Shown here in pieces: positions 19,478-28,282 of a stretch of DNA of 64,000 nucleotides. The DNA is from Armatimonadota bacterium (lineage in GTDB: Bacteria > Armatimonadota > UBA5829). The stretch spans positions 1-64,000 of the forward strand of contig JAMCYN010000165.1 of the NCBI GenBank assembly GCA_023474015.1. Reading direction: 5' to 3'. A program made the position numbers and the translations under genes. Every line of letters begins with the position of its first letter. Position 1 is the stretch's first letter. The notes beneath the pieces are model-generated. The model was given only the letters and a program-made list of their open reading frames with translations, had not been told where the DNA came from and ran no database searches.

Positions 19478-20764
19478 TTAGAACTTCCCGCCGAATACCT
19501 GGTAGATCAGCAGCACGTTCAGAACGACGATGATCAGCCCGGATATGGTCATGAGGGTGGTTTCAAGCCAGCCGTTCGCGAACTTGCCCATCACACGCCG
19601 ACTCTTTGTCAGGAGAAAAAGAGGGAGCATGGTTAGGGGAAGCTGGACGCTGAGGCAGACCTGGCTGATGATCAGCGCCTGGAACGTGTCTTCGATTGCC
19701 AGGATCAGCAGGCAGGCAGGGATCAGGGTTATCACGAGGCCCGCGCGGAACCATTTGCTGTCCATGGACGTCTCTTTACCGCAATAGCCGCTGAAGGTGG
19801 TTGCGCCCGCGACTCCGGCGGTAATCGAGGATGATACCCCCGCGAACAGCAGCGCGATGCCGAAGACCACGCTCGCGAGTTTGCCGGCGAGTGGTTCGAG
19901 CGTGGCGGAAGCTTGGGCGAGATCGGTCACATGAACATGATGCTTGTAGAAAACCGACGCGGCGACGATCACCATGGCCGCGTTAATGGCAAAGCCTACA
20001 AGCATCGCCACGAGCGTGTCGACGAACTCGAATCTCAGCAGCCTGCGGGTTTCTTGTTCGGATTTGCCCGTCCACTGGCGGTTCTGGATGACCTCGGAGT
20101 GCAGATACATGTTGTGCGGCATCACGACTGCGCCCAAGACCCCCATCGCGATGATTATGCTCTGCGAGTTAAGCTTGGGAACCACCGTGTGCACCGCCGC
20201 GGCGCTCCAGTCAGGCTTGACCAGGTAGAGCTCTATCAGGTAACAGAGACCGATGGCGCTCACAAACCCGACAATCAGCTTCTCCAGTGAGCCGTATCTC
20301 TGGGAAAGAATCATCGTCAGCACAAATCCCATGGCTAGGAAAGCGCCTGCCCGAATCGGTATGTGGAAGAGGAGTTGGAGCCCGATGGCGGCCCCGAGGA
20401 TTTCGGCGAGAGCGGTCGCGACGCACGCGGCCATGGCGGTGGAGCCGTAGATGAATGCGGGGACCGGCCTTACGTGTTCGCGCACCGCTTCCGCGAGGCA
20501 CTTACCCTTGACTATCCCGAGGTGGGCGGACATGTGCTGCCATAATATCAGTATCGCAGTGCTCAACGCGACCACCCAAAGAAGGTCGTAGTTGAAATCC
20601 GAGCCCGCGGCGATGTTGGTGGCCCAGTTGCCGGGGTCGATAAACCCTATCGTGACAAAGAATCCGGGCCCGATATACCCGAGTATCTGCGTCAGCGACC
20701 GCACTCCCTGGCATACGGGTATCCCCGAGCGATCAAGTATAGAGGGGCAGGTAATTTTCATCAT
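19478..20764 (-). CDS. mntH: Nramp-family divalent metal transporter
   Basis: A 428-residue inner-membrane importer of Mn2+/Fe2+ coupled to protons, with about 11 predicted helices. The metal-binding motifs are intact: DPGN at 43-46 in helix 1 and MPHNMY at 215-220 in helix 6, including the selectivity methionine. The start is ATG 20764 (or the adjacent ATG 20761). It lies between the ROK kinase and VKOR genes on the same strand. A heptamer-repeat tract separates it from the ROK gene. No Fur or MntR box was recognised upstream. Confidence 0.95.
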   Translation of the reverse strand: MMKITCPSILDRSGIPVCQGVRSLTQILGYIGPGFFVTIGFIDPGNWATNIAAGSDFNYDLLWVVALSTAILILWQHMSAHLGIVKGKCLAEAVREHVRPVPAFIYGSTAMAACVATALAEILGAAIGLQLLFHIPIRAGAFLAMGFVLTMILSQRYGSLEKLIVGFVSAIGLCYLIELYLVKPDWSAAAVHTVVPKLNSQSIIIAMGVLGAVVMPHNMYLHSEVIQNRQWTGKSEQETRRLLRFEFVDTLVAMLVGFAINAAMVIVAASVFYKHHVHVTDLAQASATLEPLAGKLASVVFGIALLFAGVSSSITAGVAGATTFSGYCGKETSMDSKWFRAGLVITLIPACLLILAIEDTFQALIISQVCLSVQLPLTMLPLFLLTKSRRVMGKFANGWLETTLMTISGLIIVVLNVLLIYQVFGGKF

Positions 20765-20771
20765 TTGTTTC

Positions 20772-20840
20772 GGGTTACGGGTTAGCGAGTTACGAGTTGA
20801 AGGGAAATCCCCCCAACCCCCAACTCTCTAACCCTCAAAC
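20772..20840. repeat. Heptamer repeat, tract B, forming a long hairpin
   Basis: Left arm units GGGTTAC, GGGTTAG, CGAGTTA, CGAGTTG. Right arm units CCAACCC, CCAACTC, TCTAACC, CTCAAAC. The arms are largely complementary around a GAAGGGAAATCC loop. The stop codon of the ROK gene lies inside the last unit. Confidence 0.8.
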
Positions 20841-21818
20841 CCTCCCTAGCGCCATCGCCGCGCCGCCGAGGACACCGGCGTCGTCCCCGAGTTGCGCCGG
20901 GACGATTTCACAGGCTTGCAGAGGCGCATATATAGCGTTGACCTCGACCGTCCGCCTGATCGGTGCGAAGAGCAGTTCGCCCGCCTGCGCGATTCCGCCG
21001 CCGATGATGACCTTGTCCGGGTTGAGTATGTTGATCGCGTTCGCTACGCCAATGCCGATGTAGTAGCCGGTTTCATTAAGGGTTTCGATGGAGATGGCGT
21101 CGCCCTCGGTGGCGGCCTCGGCGATCATCGCGGGGGTGATGCGGCGGAGGTCGTGTTCGGATTTTTCGAGCAATGACGTGTGACGGCCCAGATGCGCCTT
21201 TCGGGCCGCTCGGTCGATGATGGCGTCGCGCTGCGCCAGGGCTTCCAGGCAGCCGTATCTGCCGCAGCCGCACCTGGGGCCGTCCGCGACGATTATGTGA
21301 TGCCCTATTTCCGGGGCGGTCTCGCTGACGCCGGTGTAGATTTCGCCGTTCAATATCAGCCCGCTGCCTATGCCGGTGCCGAGAGTGAACATCACCATGC
21401 ACTTCGCCCCGCGCCCCGCGCCGAACGCATACTCTCCGAAGGCGGCCACGTTAGCGTCGTTGCCCATGAAAACGGGGATGCCAAGCTCGGCCTTGATGGG
21501 AGCGAGAAGCTGGACGCCGTCCCAACCCTTGAAGTTGGGTGCCCACAGCACGATGCCTTCCGCGCTCCTGTGCGTTCCCGGGACTCCCATCCCCATCCCG
21601 GCGACCCGGCTCGGCTCCACATGAGCATCCGCCAGCGCACCTCGAACGGCAAGGAGAATCTGGCCAATGGTGGCGCTCAGCCCCTCCATGGCGCGGGAAT
21701 CGGTCCTGGCCTCGCCGATGATTAATCCTGCTCGGTCGACGACGGCCGCGCGGACGTTGGTGCCACCAAGGTCCACGCCTATCACGTATTGCGAATTGTT
21801 GTCAGTCCTCATAGCCAT
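20835..21818 (-). CDS. ROK-family sugar kinase (glucokinase-like)
   Basis: A 327-residue cytoplasmic kinase. The ATP site VIGVDLGGTNVRAAVVD is at the start, the sugar-binding aspartate is in GNDANVAAFGEYAFG, and the ROK zinc signature CGCGRYGCLEALA is complete (CxCGxxGCxE). The absence of a DNA-binding domain marks it as a kinase rather than a repressor. Glucose is the usual substrate, with N-acetylated sugars as alternatives. Its ATG shares a base with the stop of the upstream beta-barrel gene (TAATG), showing coupling. The C-terminus runs into the heptamer repeat. Confidence 0.94.
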   Translation of the reverse strand: MAMRTDNNSQYVIGVDLGGTNVRAAVVDRAGLIIGEARTDSRAMEGLSATIGQILLAVRGALADAHVEPSRVAGMGMGVPGTHRSAEGIVLWAPNFKGWDGVQLLAPIKAELGIPVFMGNDANVAAFGEYAFGAGRGAKCMVMFTLGTGIGSGLILNGEIYTGVSETAPEIGHHIIVADGPRCGCGRYGCLEALAQRDAIIDRAARKAHLGRHTSLLEKSEHDLRRITPAMIAEAATEGDAISIETLNETGYYIGIGVANAINILNPDKVIIGGGIAQAGELLFAPIRRTVEVNAIYAPLQACEIVPAQLGDDAGVLGGAAMALGRV

Positions 21819-22444
21819 TAGAACCGAATAGTCCGCAATTCCGCGCCGAAGTAGAAGTTGTCGCGAAGGGTGTAAGCCTTGAATCTAAGCAGGCTGATCG
21901 GCTGCCAGCCTACCGCGCCGTTGAAGTCGTGGCTGTCGTACTCTGCCTGAAGGAATATACCCATGGGCAAACGTGCTTCCACTCCGGCGAACGGCCCTTT
22001 GATTCCGCCGGCCCCGATGCCGCCGGTTAATGAGAGTTCCTTCACGAACGGGTTAACGGCTCCTGTCCGCAGATGCTTGGTGACAACTGCGTATCCGCCG
22101 ATCCCTTCGTGGGACTCCGAGGCGACATCCGTCACTCCAAAACCAACGGCGGGAGTAATGGAGGTTTCCGGCAGGAAGCTCCACTGCGCCCCTACCCGAT
22201 TCTCGGTCTTCTCGCTGCCGGGGTTGCCGACCGCGATCACGTTGAGTTCAAGCTGCATCAGGCCCGTGCCGAGCCAGAAGAACTTGCCGTCATCGTTATT
22301 GGGGCTGAAAGCCGCCTCCGCCCGGACCTGACCGGTGCTCAGCGTAGTCCCGCTTGGCGCAAGCAGGATGTAGTTGGCAAGAACGGGGCCGGTCGCGAAG
22401 ACCAACAGCGCCATCGCCGCACAGAGTAGTTTCTTCATGTTCAT
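21818..22444 (-). CDS. Exported beta-barrel-like outer-membrane protein
   Basis: 208 residues with a clear signal peptide (MKKLLCAAMALLVFATGPVLA). The rest alternates short glycine-rich and aromatic beta strands (AEAAFSPNNDDGKFFWLG, VGAQWSFLPETSITPAVGFG, GIFLQAEYDSHDFNGAVGW) and ends in an aromatic residue (RTIRF), as is typical of outer-membrane barrels. This supports a diderm envelope. No specific family recognised. It is coupled to the ROK kinase, which may be accidental. Confidence 0.75.
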   Translation of the reverse strand: MNMKKLLCAAMALLVFATGPVLANYILLAPSGTTLSTGQVRAEAAFSPNNDDGKFFWLGTGLMQLELNVIAVGNPGSEKTENRVGAQWSFLPETSITPAVGFGVTDVASESHEGIGGYAVVTKHLRTGAVNPFVKELSLTGGIGAGGIKGPFAGVEARLPMGIFLQAEYDSHDFNGAVGWQPISLLRFKAYTLRDNFYFGAELRTIRF

Positions 22445-22509
22445 CTTCTCCTGTTCTGGTTGCTAGGGGAAGCGCCTTGTTTCTGTATGAGCCTGTCGAT
22501 GGGCGAAGA

Positions 22510-22564
22510 ATCTGCTTTGAACCGAAGGTCGAGACTGCCACCAATCCTTCAGTTCAAAGCAGAT
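22510..22564. repeat. 13-bp perfect inverted repeat with CGAAG/CTTCG flanks
   Basis: ATCTGCTTTGAAC (22510-22522) and GTTCAAAGCAGAT (22552-22564), flanked by CGAAGA and GCTTCG, followed by TCCTCAGCATGACA. The layout resembles dispersed palindromic elements ending in 'CTCAG.ATGACA' found in several bacterial groups. It lies downstream of the methylase gene on the minus strand and may also act as terminator. Confidence 0.65.
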
Positions 22565-22597
22565 GCTTCGTCGTTTCTCCTCAGCATGACAAGATTT

Positions 22598-23821
22598 CTA
22601 CGTTCGTGCACAAGAAAACAGCGTCCCTTGCTGACCGAGTGCTGCGATATCGGAACTCTTCATTATTGATATGACGGCATGTTCGACCTCAGATGGCCGT
22701 CCAGGCGCACTTGTATCGACAATCGCCACAAACTCGGTAGTATGCGGCTTCGGCGACGGCCTTTGGCTGCTCACTCGATATCGTTTGTATTTCCGCACCA
22801 CCACATCCAAAGCGCCGCGCTCGCCCAGTATCGAGAGCATGTCTTCAACTGGCATCAGCCCTTCCGTCGAGTAGCTCACAAGTATATAACGCGCGCGAAG
22901 CCGCGATACGACACCGGCTAAGGCATCGAGCGCCGTTGATTTGTAACAATACTCGCTGCGCCTCTCGGTGCGCCAGTCCTTGCGGATCGCGGCCTTGTCC
23001 TTGTGGCCGTTGCCCGATATCTGTTCGCTGATCGGCGGCTTGTCCCACAGTGCCACCGTGTTCAGCAGGTGATAGTTCGCGCCGTATTGATGCTGATTAT
23101 ACGGCGGGTCGAGATAGGCGATGTCACTGTCAATCTTATCCGCGATCAGGGCCGCATCCTCCCTGATTACGATATTATCCAGGCCATTGTCGTGCAGAAT
23201 CGGCGAATCGAGCGTGAGGTGGCTGCGAATACGATACCATGCTGTCTTTGTCGCGCCGCCCCATCCTCTATGAAAACCCTTGAAAACACCCGAAGTATTG
23301 CTGCAATACGAAGCCTGATAAATCAGCGGTGCCAGGAGAGTCGCTTCCTCGGTGGCGTCGATCCGACCCGACTCGCGCCACTCGCTTATCCGCTCGCGCA
23401 TGGCGTCGATCCGGCGGCCGTTTTGCTGAGTGTAAAACATGCGCTCCGTGTCGACATCGTAGCGTTCGTCATCCGCGGGGCAGTAGTGCGATGCGATGTA
23501 ACCGCGCACGCCGGAAAGATTGTTGAGAAGCGCGATGGCGTTCTCAAGCCCCCCGAGAGCTCGGAACTCCGGCGCGGCATTGGCGGCGATGTAGGCCTTG
23601 TTGATAATCTCGGAATATGGCTCCCAGTCGTTGGCGATCACTCGAAACCCAAGGAGCTTTGCTAGGCGCGCGACCACCCCACTGCCCGAGAACACATCGA
23701 AGAACGTGCCCCCGCTCAGACCGGTCTTGCGGACGGCCTCGTGAACCAGCGGCAGCAGCTTTCTCTTGTTGCCGATATACGGTATGAGCTGATCGGTGAG
23801 ATATGGATGATTAAGTCGCAT
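22598..23821 (-). CDS. D12-class N6-adenine DNA methyltransferase
   Basis: 407 residues. The order fits the D12 (alpha) class: a SAM-binding motif I region (YIGNKRKLL, then TFFDVFSGSG) near the N-terminus, an internal target-recognition region (about 70-220), and the catalytic DPPYNQHQY near residue 238. The C-terminal part contains YILVSYSTEGLM. It methylates adenine in DNA; the target is unknown. No restriction endonuclease is adjacent, so it looks like an orphan methylase. ATG 23821 overlaps the stop of the TolB-like gene (TAATG). Confidence 0.9.
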   Translation of the reverse strand: MRLNHPYLTDQLIPYIGNKRKLLPLVHEAVRKTGLSGGTFFDVFSGSGVVARLAKLLGFRVIANDWEPYSEIINKAYIAANAAPEFRALGGLENAIALLNNLSGVRGYIASHYCPADDERYDVDTERMFYTQQNGRRIDAMRERISEWRESGRIDATEEATLLAPLIYQASYCSNTSGVFKGFHRGWGGATKTAWYRIRSHLTLDSPILHDNGLDNIVIREDAALIADKIDSDIAYLDPPYNQHQYGANYHLLNTVALWDKPPISEQISGNGHKDKAAIRKDWRTERRSEYCYKSTALDALAGVVSRLRARYILVSYSTEGLMPVEDMLSILGERGALDVVVRKYKRYRVSSQRPSPKPHTTEFVAIVDTSAPGRPSEVEHAVISIMKSSDIAALGQQGTLFSCART

Positions 23822-24948
23822 TATTCTTCCGAGGACGGTGACCAGATCGCGTTGAAGCTGCCGCCGTCGGTGGTAAGCTGCTTCACATTGCCAGTGGACA
23901 CGTCGATGGACACCACGTCGCGCTTGTCCTGGGCGCTGTCGACTTGCGTGGCCAGTATACGGTCCCCCTTGGCGGAGAATTGTAGGTTCTCGAACTCGCC
24001 CTTGGCCAACAGCCCGCCGTTCTGCGATTCAAGGTCGATTTTCAGCAGCCCTCCCGGATCTCCCTTGACGAATGATTTTCCCGGGACCACCAGCACGGAG
24101 CCATCAGGTGACAGCGCCGGCTTACCGAACTCGATGCCCTTTTGCACTGTCACCGGCTGGAGCTGCTTGGACTCAGCGTCGAAGATCGCCAACGCGCCGC
24201 TCTTTCCGATCTTGATGCTCGCAGCCAGCATCGGTTTCTTTGCCGCCCAAGCGATGCCGTTCACCCTCACCCCGCGCATCGACGGAGGAGCCAGCGCCAT
24301 CCTTACGGGCTTGCCTTCGAGCTCGGGCAGATAGACCAGCACGTCGTTTTCTCCGTCCTTGGTCACGCCCATCAGGCTTCGGCTGTCGGGGCCCCAGGCG
24401 TAGCCGGTATATGCGGGCATCTGGTTTCGCCCGACCATTGCCGCGTGGGTTTCCTCATGAGATGGAAGAACGGGGTCGAGGTTGCCGCCGTCCAGGTCCG
24501 CTACATATACTTTGCCGCTGACTATAAACGCGGTTCTCTTGCCGTCGGGGCTGTACGATGGCTGAGACTTGGGGCCGGTGGCAGTGGTAAGCTGCTCCGG
24601 CGCTCCGCCGCCCGCGCTTACGGAGAGCACCTGCACCGCGTTTCCGAGTATGCCCGTAAAGGCTATGCGACTCCCCGTGGCGGATATGGCGGGGACGGAG
24701 GTAACCCTGGCCCCACTGGTGAGCCGCCTCTGCCCATACCCGTCGAGGTTCATACTATATATCTCGTTCGTGCCTGAGCGGTCCGAAACGAATATGATCT
24801 TGTCGAGTACACGAGGGCCGGAGAAGAGCGTGATCCCAAACCACTGCTCCAGCTTGCCCGTGCTTCCCGCCAATATCCCGGCAAGCAATACGACGATCAG
24901 GATCAATACCAATATCCCCCGCAGTTCGGGGTTGCGAATGATTGCCAA
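23821..24948 (-). CDS. Membrane-anchored TolB-like beta-propeller protein
   Basis: 375 residues. One N-terminal membrane helix (GILVLILIVVLLAGILAG) anchors a periplasmic propeller of PD40/WD40-like repeats, seen as repeated 'S-D-R-x-G..EIY.M..DG....RLT' units (FVSDRSGTNEIYSMNLDG, YSPDGKRTAFIVSGKVYVAD, LSPDGSVLVVPG, IWSPSSEE). There is no Pal/Tol neighbour, so it is not TolB itself. It starts at TTG 24948 with GGAGG eight bases upstream, and its stop overlaps the methylase start, an odd pairing of a surface protein with a DNA modifier. Confidence 0.85.
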   Translation of the reverse strand: MAIIRNPELRGILVLILIVVLLAGILAGSTGKLEQWFGITLFSGPRVLDKIIFVSDRSGTNEIYSMNLDGYGQRRLTSGARVTSVPAISATGSRIAFTGILGNAVQVLSVSAGGGAPEQLTTATGPKSQPSYSPDGKRTAFIVSGKVYVADLDGGNLDPVLPSHEETHAAMVGRNQMPAYTGYAWGPDSRSLMGVTKDGENDVLVYLPELEGKPVRMALAPPSMRGVRVNGIAWAAKKPMLAASIKIGKSGALAIFDAESKQLQPVTVQKGIEFGKPALSPDGSVLVVPGKSFVKGDPGGLLKIDLESQNGGLLAKGEFENLQFSAKGDRILATQVDSAQDKRDVVSIDVSTGNVKQLTTDGGSFNAIWSPSSEE

Positions 24949-24972
24949 ACGTCAAACCTCCAAGAGGCGATC

Positions 24973-25058
24973 AATTATGAATTCTGAATTTTGAATTATG
25001 AATTGAAGGGAGGGCTTCCGTTTCCCAATTCAAAATTCACAATTCAACATTCAAAATT
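24973..25058. repeat. Heptamer repeat, tract C, forming a long AT-rich hairpin
   Basis: Left arm units AATTATG, AATTCTG, AATTTTG, AATTATG. Right arm units CAAAATT, CACAATT, CAACATT, CAAAATT. The arms are complementary around GAAGGGAGGGCTTCC. The stop codon of the amidohydrolase gene is inside the right arm. It looks like cyanobacterial short tandem heptamers. Confidence 0.85.
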
Positions 25059-26640
25059 TTCTGCTCCGCAGCACTTTCCCCGCCAGCACACCGGTCAATC
25101 GACCGTGCTCGACAGCGATACGGCCGTTCACGAAGACGCAGCGTATGCCGTGCGAAATCTGATGAGGGTCCTGATAGGTGGCCGCGTCGATGATCTCGCT
25201 GGGATCGAACAGCACGATATCCGCCCAGGCGCCCTCCGCGAGAATGCCTCTGTCTTTTAGGCCGAGCTTCGCGGCGGGCATTCCGGTCATCTTGTGAATG
25301 GCCGTCTCCAATGGTATCAGCTTCTGCTCCCGGACATAGCGCCCCAAGACCCTCGGGAATGCGCCGAACGCGCGCGGGTGAGGCTTGCCCGTTGAGAGAG
25401 GCCCGCTAGTGCTCCGCGCGGAAGCGTCCGTGCCGAACATCGCCGCGTCGCTCCGCATCACGGTCTTGATGTCTTCCTCGCACTGCGAGAACTGCACCAT
25501 CGATGCGGACAGCTTCTCCTCTACCAGCAAGTCCAGCACGGCCTCCGCTGGGTCCATTCCACGCTCAAGACCGAGCTGGTCGAGAGTCATACCCTCCAGA
25601 TGCCGGTTGTGCTCCGTATGCACACTGCTTATTACTACGCTGGACCAGCCCCCAGCGTCAGCGAGTATCCCGCCTTCCCGTCCCACGCCCAGGTAGTCGA
25701 GCAATTCGCTCCGCCTGGCCGCGATCCGCTCCACGGCGGCTTCCGTGCCTCCCTCGTGCACCCAGGCGGGAAGCAAAGCGCCGAGCGAAGTCGCGCCTGC
25801 TATGTATGGATACTGGTCGACGCTCAGGTCCATCCCAGCCTCGCGGGACTCCCGGATCATCGCCAGAGTCATCTTTACCTTGCCCCAGTTGGGCTTGTTG
25901 CATGCCTTATGATGCGAAATCTGCACGCTTGCGCCGCTCAGGCGGCCTATGTCGATTGCCTCCTGAACGGCGTCCACCAGACCGTCGCATTCGCTTCTGA
26001 TGTGGCTGGCGTAGAACCCGGCGGTCTTAGCCAGTTCGACAAGCTCAGCGGTCTTCGCGTAACAGCTTGGCGGATAGATGAGGCCGGACGATAGGCCGAA
26101 CGCGCCCTGCTCCATTGCCTGGGCAGTGAGCGCCTTCATTTCGTCGATCTCGCGCGGAGAGGCGTCGCGGTTCACCAGGCCGACCACGGCCGCCCGCAGG
26201 TTCGAGTGGCCTACCAGGGTGGCAAAGTTGACCCCGATCTCGCGCTTCTCCAGGGCCGAGAGCATGTCGTCGAGCGTGTGCCAGTCCTCTTCGATTGCAT
26301 ACTTGCGCCGCCAGCCCTCGAGTTCGGCCCGGCCCGACTCATCGAGAACAGGTGCCGCCGAAAACCCGCAGTTCCCGCAGATTTCGGTGGTAATACCCTG
26401 GGTAATCTTGCTTTCGGCGCGCGGGTCGATGAAAAGCGCGGAATCGGTGTGCGAATGGATATCGATAAGACCTGGCGCGGCGACCAGCTTCCCGGCGTCG
26501 ATGAGCACGGCGGCTTTGCCTTCCACCTTGCCTATGGCGGTGATACGGCCGTCCTTGATGGCGATATCCCCCCTCGAAAGCTTTCGAGGCGCGCCGGAGC
26601 CATCGATGATCTCCGCGTTGGTGATGATGTAGTCGAACAT
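25051..26640 (-). CDS. N-acyl-D-amino-acid deacylase-like amidohydrolase
   Basis: 529 residues of the D-aminoacylase branch of the amidohydrolase superfamily. Metal-site motifs are LIDIHSHTD (HxH), the conserved cysteine in EICGNCGFSAAP that bridges metals in this branch, QISHHKACNKPNWG and FGTDASAR. The C-terminal strand set (GILAEGAWADIVLFDPSEI) belongs to the composite beta domain. It would hydrolyse N-acyl-D-amino acids or a D-aminoacyl peptide in the cytoplasm. ATG 26640 is chosen; GTG 26649 in the same frame is possible. The stop codon falls inside heptamer tract C. Confidence 0.9.
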   Translation of the reverse strand: MFDYIITNAEIIDGSGAPRKLSRGDIAIKDGRITAIGKVEGKAAVLIDAGKLVAAPGLIDIHSHTDSALFIDPRAESKITQGITTEICGNCGFSAAPVLDESGRAELEGWRRKYAIEEDWHTLDDMLSALEKREIGVNFATLVGHSNLRAAVVGLVNRDASPREIDEMKALTAQAMEQGAFGLSSGLIYPPSCYAKTAELVELAKTAGFYASHIRSECDGLVDAVQEAIDIGRLSGASVQISHHKACNKPNWGKVKMTLAMIRESREAGMDLSVDQYPYIAGATSLGALLPAWVHEGGTEAAVERIAARRSELLDYLGVGREGGILADAGGWSSVVISSVHTEHNRHLEGMTLDQLGLERGMDPAEAVLDLLVEEKLSASMVQFSQCEEDIKTVMRSDAAMFGTDASARSTSGPLSTGKPHPRAFGAFPRVLGRYVREQKLIPLETAIHKMTGMPAAKLGLKDRGILAEGAWADIVLFDPSEIIDAATYQDPHQISHGIRCVFVNGRIAVEHGRLTGVLAGKVLRSRKF

Positions 26641-26695
26641 AGGTGACACCCAATGAGGGGTTCGGCGGCTCGCAAAGGAAATCCTTGCCCGATTC

Positions 26696-26704
26696 TGCTA
26701 TAAT
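26696..26704 (+). promoter_or_regulatory. Extended -10 promoter for the prs operon
   Basis: TGC-TATAAT, a perfect -10 with TGn extension, 59 bases before prs. The -35 is poor. Confidence 0.65.
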
Positions 26705-26762
26705 AGGCATAATGCGGTGAACCTGTATAAGATTTCAGTTGTAAGATAATGGGGATCAGGCG

Positions 26763-27725
26763 ATGAATGAACTCAGGCTATTCTCGGGGACTGGCAATCC
26801 CGATCTGACACGAAAGATCGCGGAGCGAATGGGGGTCAACGTCGGCAACATGACCGTTCAGCGGTTCTCCGACGGCGAAGTCCACGTGCTGGTGGATGAG
26901 AGCGTGCGCGGTGACGACGTATTCATCGTACAGTCGATGCCGACTCCCGTGAACGAATATCTTATGGAACTGCTGATTATGGTGGACGCGTTTACTCGGG
27001 CTTCGGCGCGGAGAGTGAATGTCGTGATACCGTACTACTGCTATTCTCGGCAGGACCGGAAGGTGAAGCCGCGGGAGCCGGTGACCGCCAAGCTGGTCGC
27101 AAACTTGATCACGGCGGCGGGGACAAGCCGTCTGCTCACCGTAGACCTGCACGCGGGCCAGATCGTCGGCTTCTTCGACCTGCCGGTGGACAACCTCTAC
27201 GCCGGGCCGATCATCGCGGACTATTTGATGAAAAACGTCTGCGTGGGGCCGGACACAGTGGTGGTTTCGCCCGACGTCGGCGGCGTGCCTCGGGCAAGGG
27301 CGCTTGCAGAGGTACTGGGGACCCCGATAGCGATCATCGTCAAGCGCAGGCCCGAGCCGAACAAGTGCGAGGTGATGGAAGTCATCGGCGAGGTGGCGGG
27401 CAAGACCGCGATAATGCTCGATGATATGATCGACACCGGCGGCTCGATAATCGGCGGCGCCAGGGCTCTGCTCGATAGGGGTGCGAAAGCGGTCTACGCG
27501 GCGTGCACCCACGGCGTGCTCTCGGGAGGCGCACCGGAACGGCTGGTAGCATCGCCGATCGAGAAAGTCATCATCACCGACACAATCCCGTTGCCGGAGA
27601 ACAAGCGCGACGGCAAGATCGAGGTGATATCGGTGGCGGACCTTCTCGCGGACGCCATTATGCGAATCCACGAAGACCGCAGCGTCAGCGAAATCTTCAG
27701 CAAGGCGTGGAAAGGCCAGTCGTGA
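26763..27725 (+). CDS. prs: Ribose-phosphate pyrophosphokinase (PRPP synthetase)
   Basis: 320 residues. Makes PRPP from ribose 5-phosphate and ATP for nucleotide, His and Trp synthesis. Visible are the ribose/ATP loop IPYYCYSRQDRK, the metal-binding VDLHAGQIVGFF, the flexible loop VKRRPEPNK and the PRPP-binding signature IMLDDMIDTGGSI. Class I length. First gene of an operon of overlapping reading frames. Its stop overlaps the pth start. Confidence 0.98.
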   Translation: MNELRLFSGTGNPDLTRKIAERMGVNVGNMTVQRFSDGEVHVLVDESVRGDDVFIVQSMPTPVNEYLMELLIMVDAFTRASARRVNVVIPYYCYSRQDRKVKPREPVTAKLVANLITAAGTSRLLTVDLHAGQIVGFFDLPVDNLYAGPIIADYLMKNVCVGPDTVVVSPDVGGVPRARALAEVLGTPIAIIVKRRPEPNKCEVMEVIGEVAGKTAIMLDDMIDTGGSIIGGARALLDRGAKAVYAACTHGVLSGGAPERLVASPIEKVIITDTIPLPENKRDGKIEVISVADLLADAIMRIHEDRSVSEIFSKAWKGQS

Positions 27726-28282
27726 GGCTGATCGTGGGCCTGGGCAATCCCGGAAGGGAGTATGCTCACACCAGACACAACGTCGGGTTCGATGTGGTGG
27801 ATATTTTCGCCAAGAAGCGTCGGGCGCGAATCTTGAGCAGGCAGTGCCGCGCACTCGTCGGCAGCTTCGACCACTACGGCGAGCAGATCATCATCGCCAA
27901 GCCGCAGACCTACATGAACGAGAGCGGAATGGCCGTCGGTGAACTGGCGCGAAAATACCGCCTGGAGCCCTCGGATATACTGGTGGTATACGACGATTTG
28001 GACCTGCCGCTCGGCAAACTTCGGATCAGGCCACAAGGGTCCTCCGGCGGCCACAAGGGAATGACTTCTATTATTCGCCACCTCCACTCCAGTGATTTTC
28101 CCAGGATACGCATCGGCATTGGCCGCAATGGTGAGGCGATTAACCACGTGCTGTCCCGATTCAACCGAAAGGACCGGCAGGTGATGGACGTCACACTGCA
28201 GGAGGCCGCCGACGCGCTGGATATGATATTGGAGGAAGGGATCGAGGCGGCGATGAATGTTTATAACCGGGAGGAGAGGTAA
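27722..28282 (+). CDS. pth: Peptidyl-tRNA hydrolase
   Basis: 186 residues from GTG 27722, which overlaps the prs stop (GTGA). It rescues tRNA from peptidyl-tRNA drop-off. Catalytic and binding residues are present: GLGNPGREY (Asn at 9), TRHNVGFD with the catalytic His, YMNESG, the aspartate in VVYDDLDLPLG, and GGHKGMTSII. The longer in-frame upstream extension overlaps prs and has no ribosome-binding site, so GTG 27722 is the start. Confidence 0.97.
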   Translation: MRLIVGLGNPGREYAHTRHNVGFDVVDIFAKKRRARILSRQCRALVGSFDHYGEQIIIAKPQTYMNESGMAVGELARKYRLEPSDILVVYDDLDLPLGKLRIRPQGSSGGHKGMTSIIRHLHSSDFPRIRIGIGRNGEAINHVLSRFNRKDRQVMDVTLQEAADALDMILEEGIEAAMNVYNREER

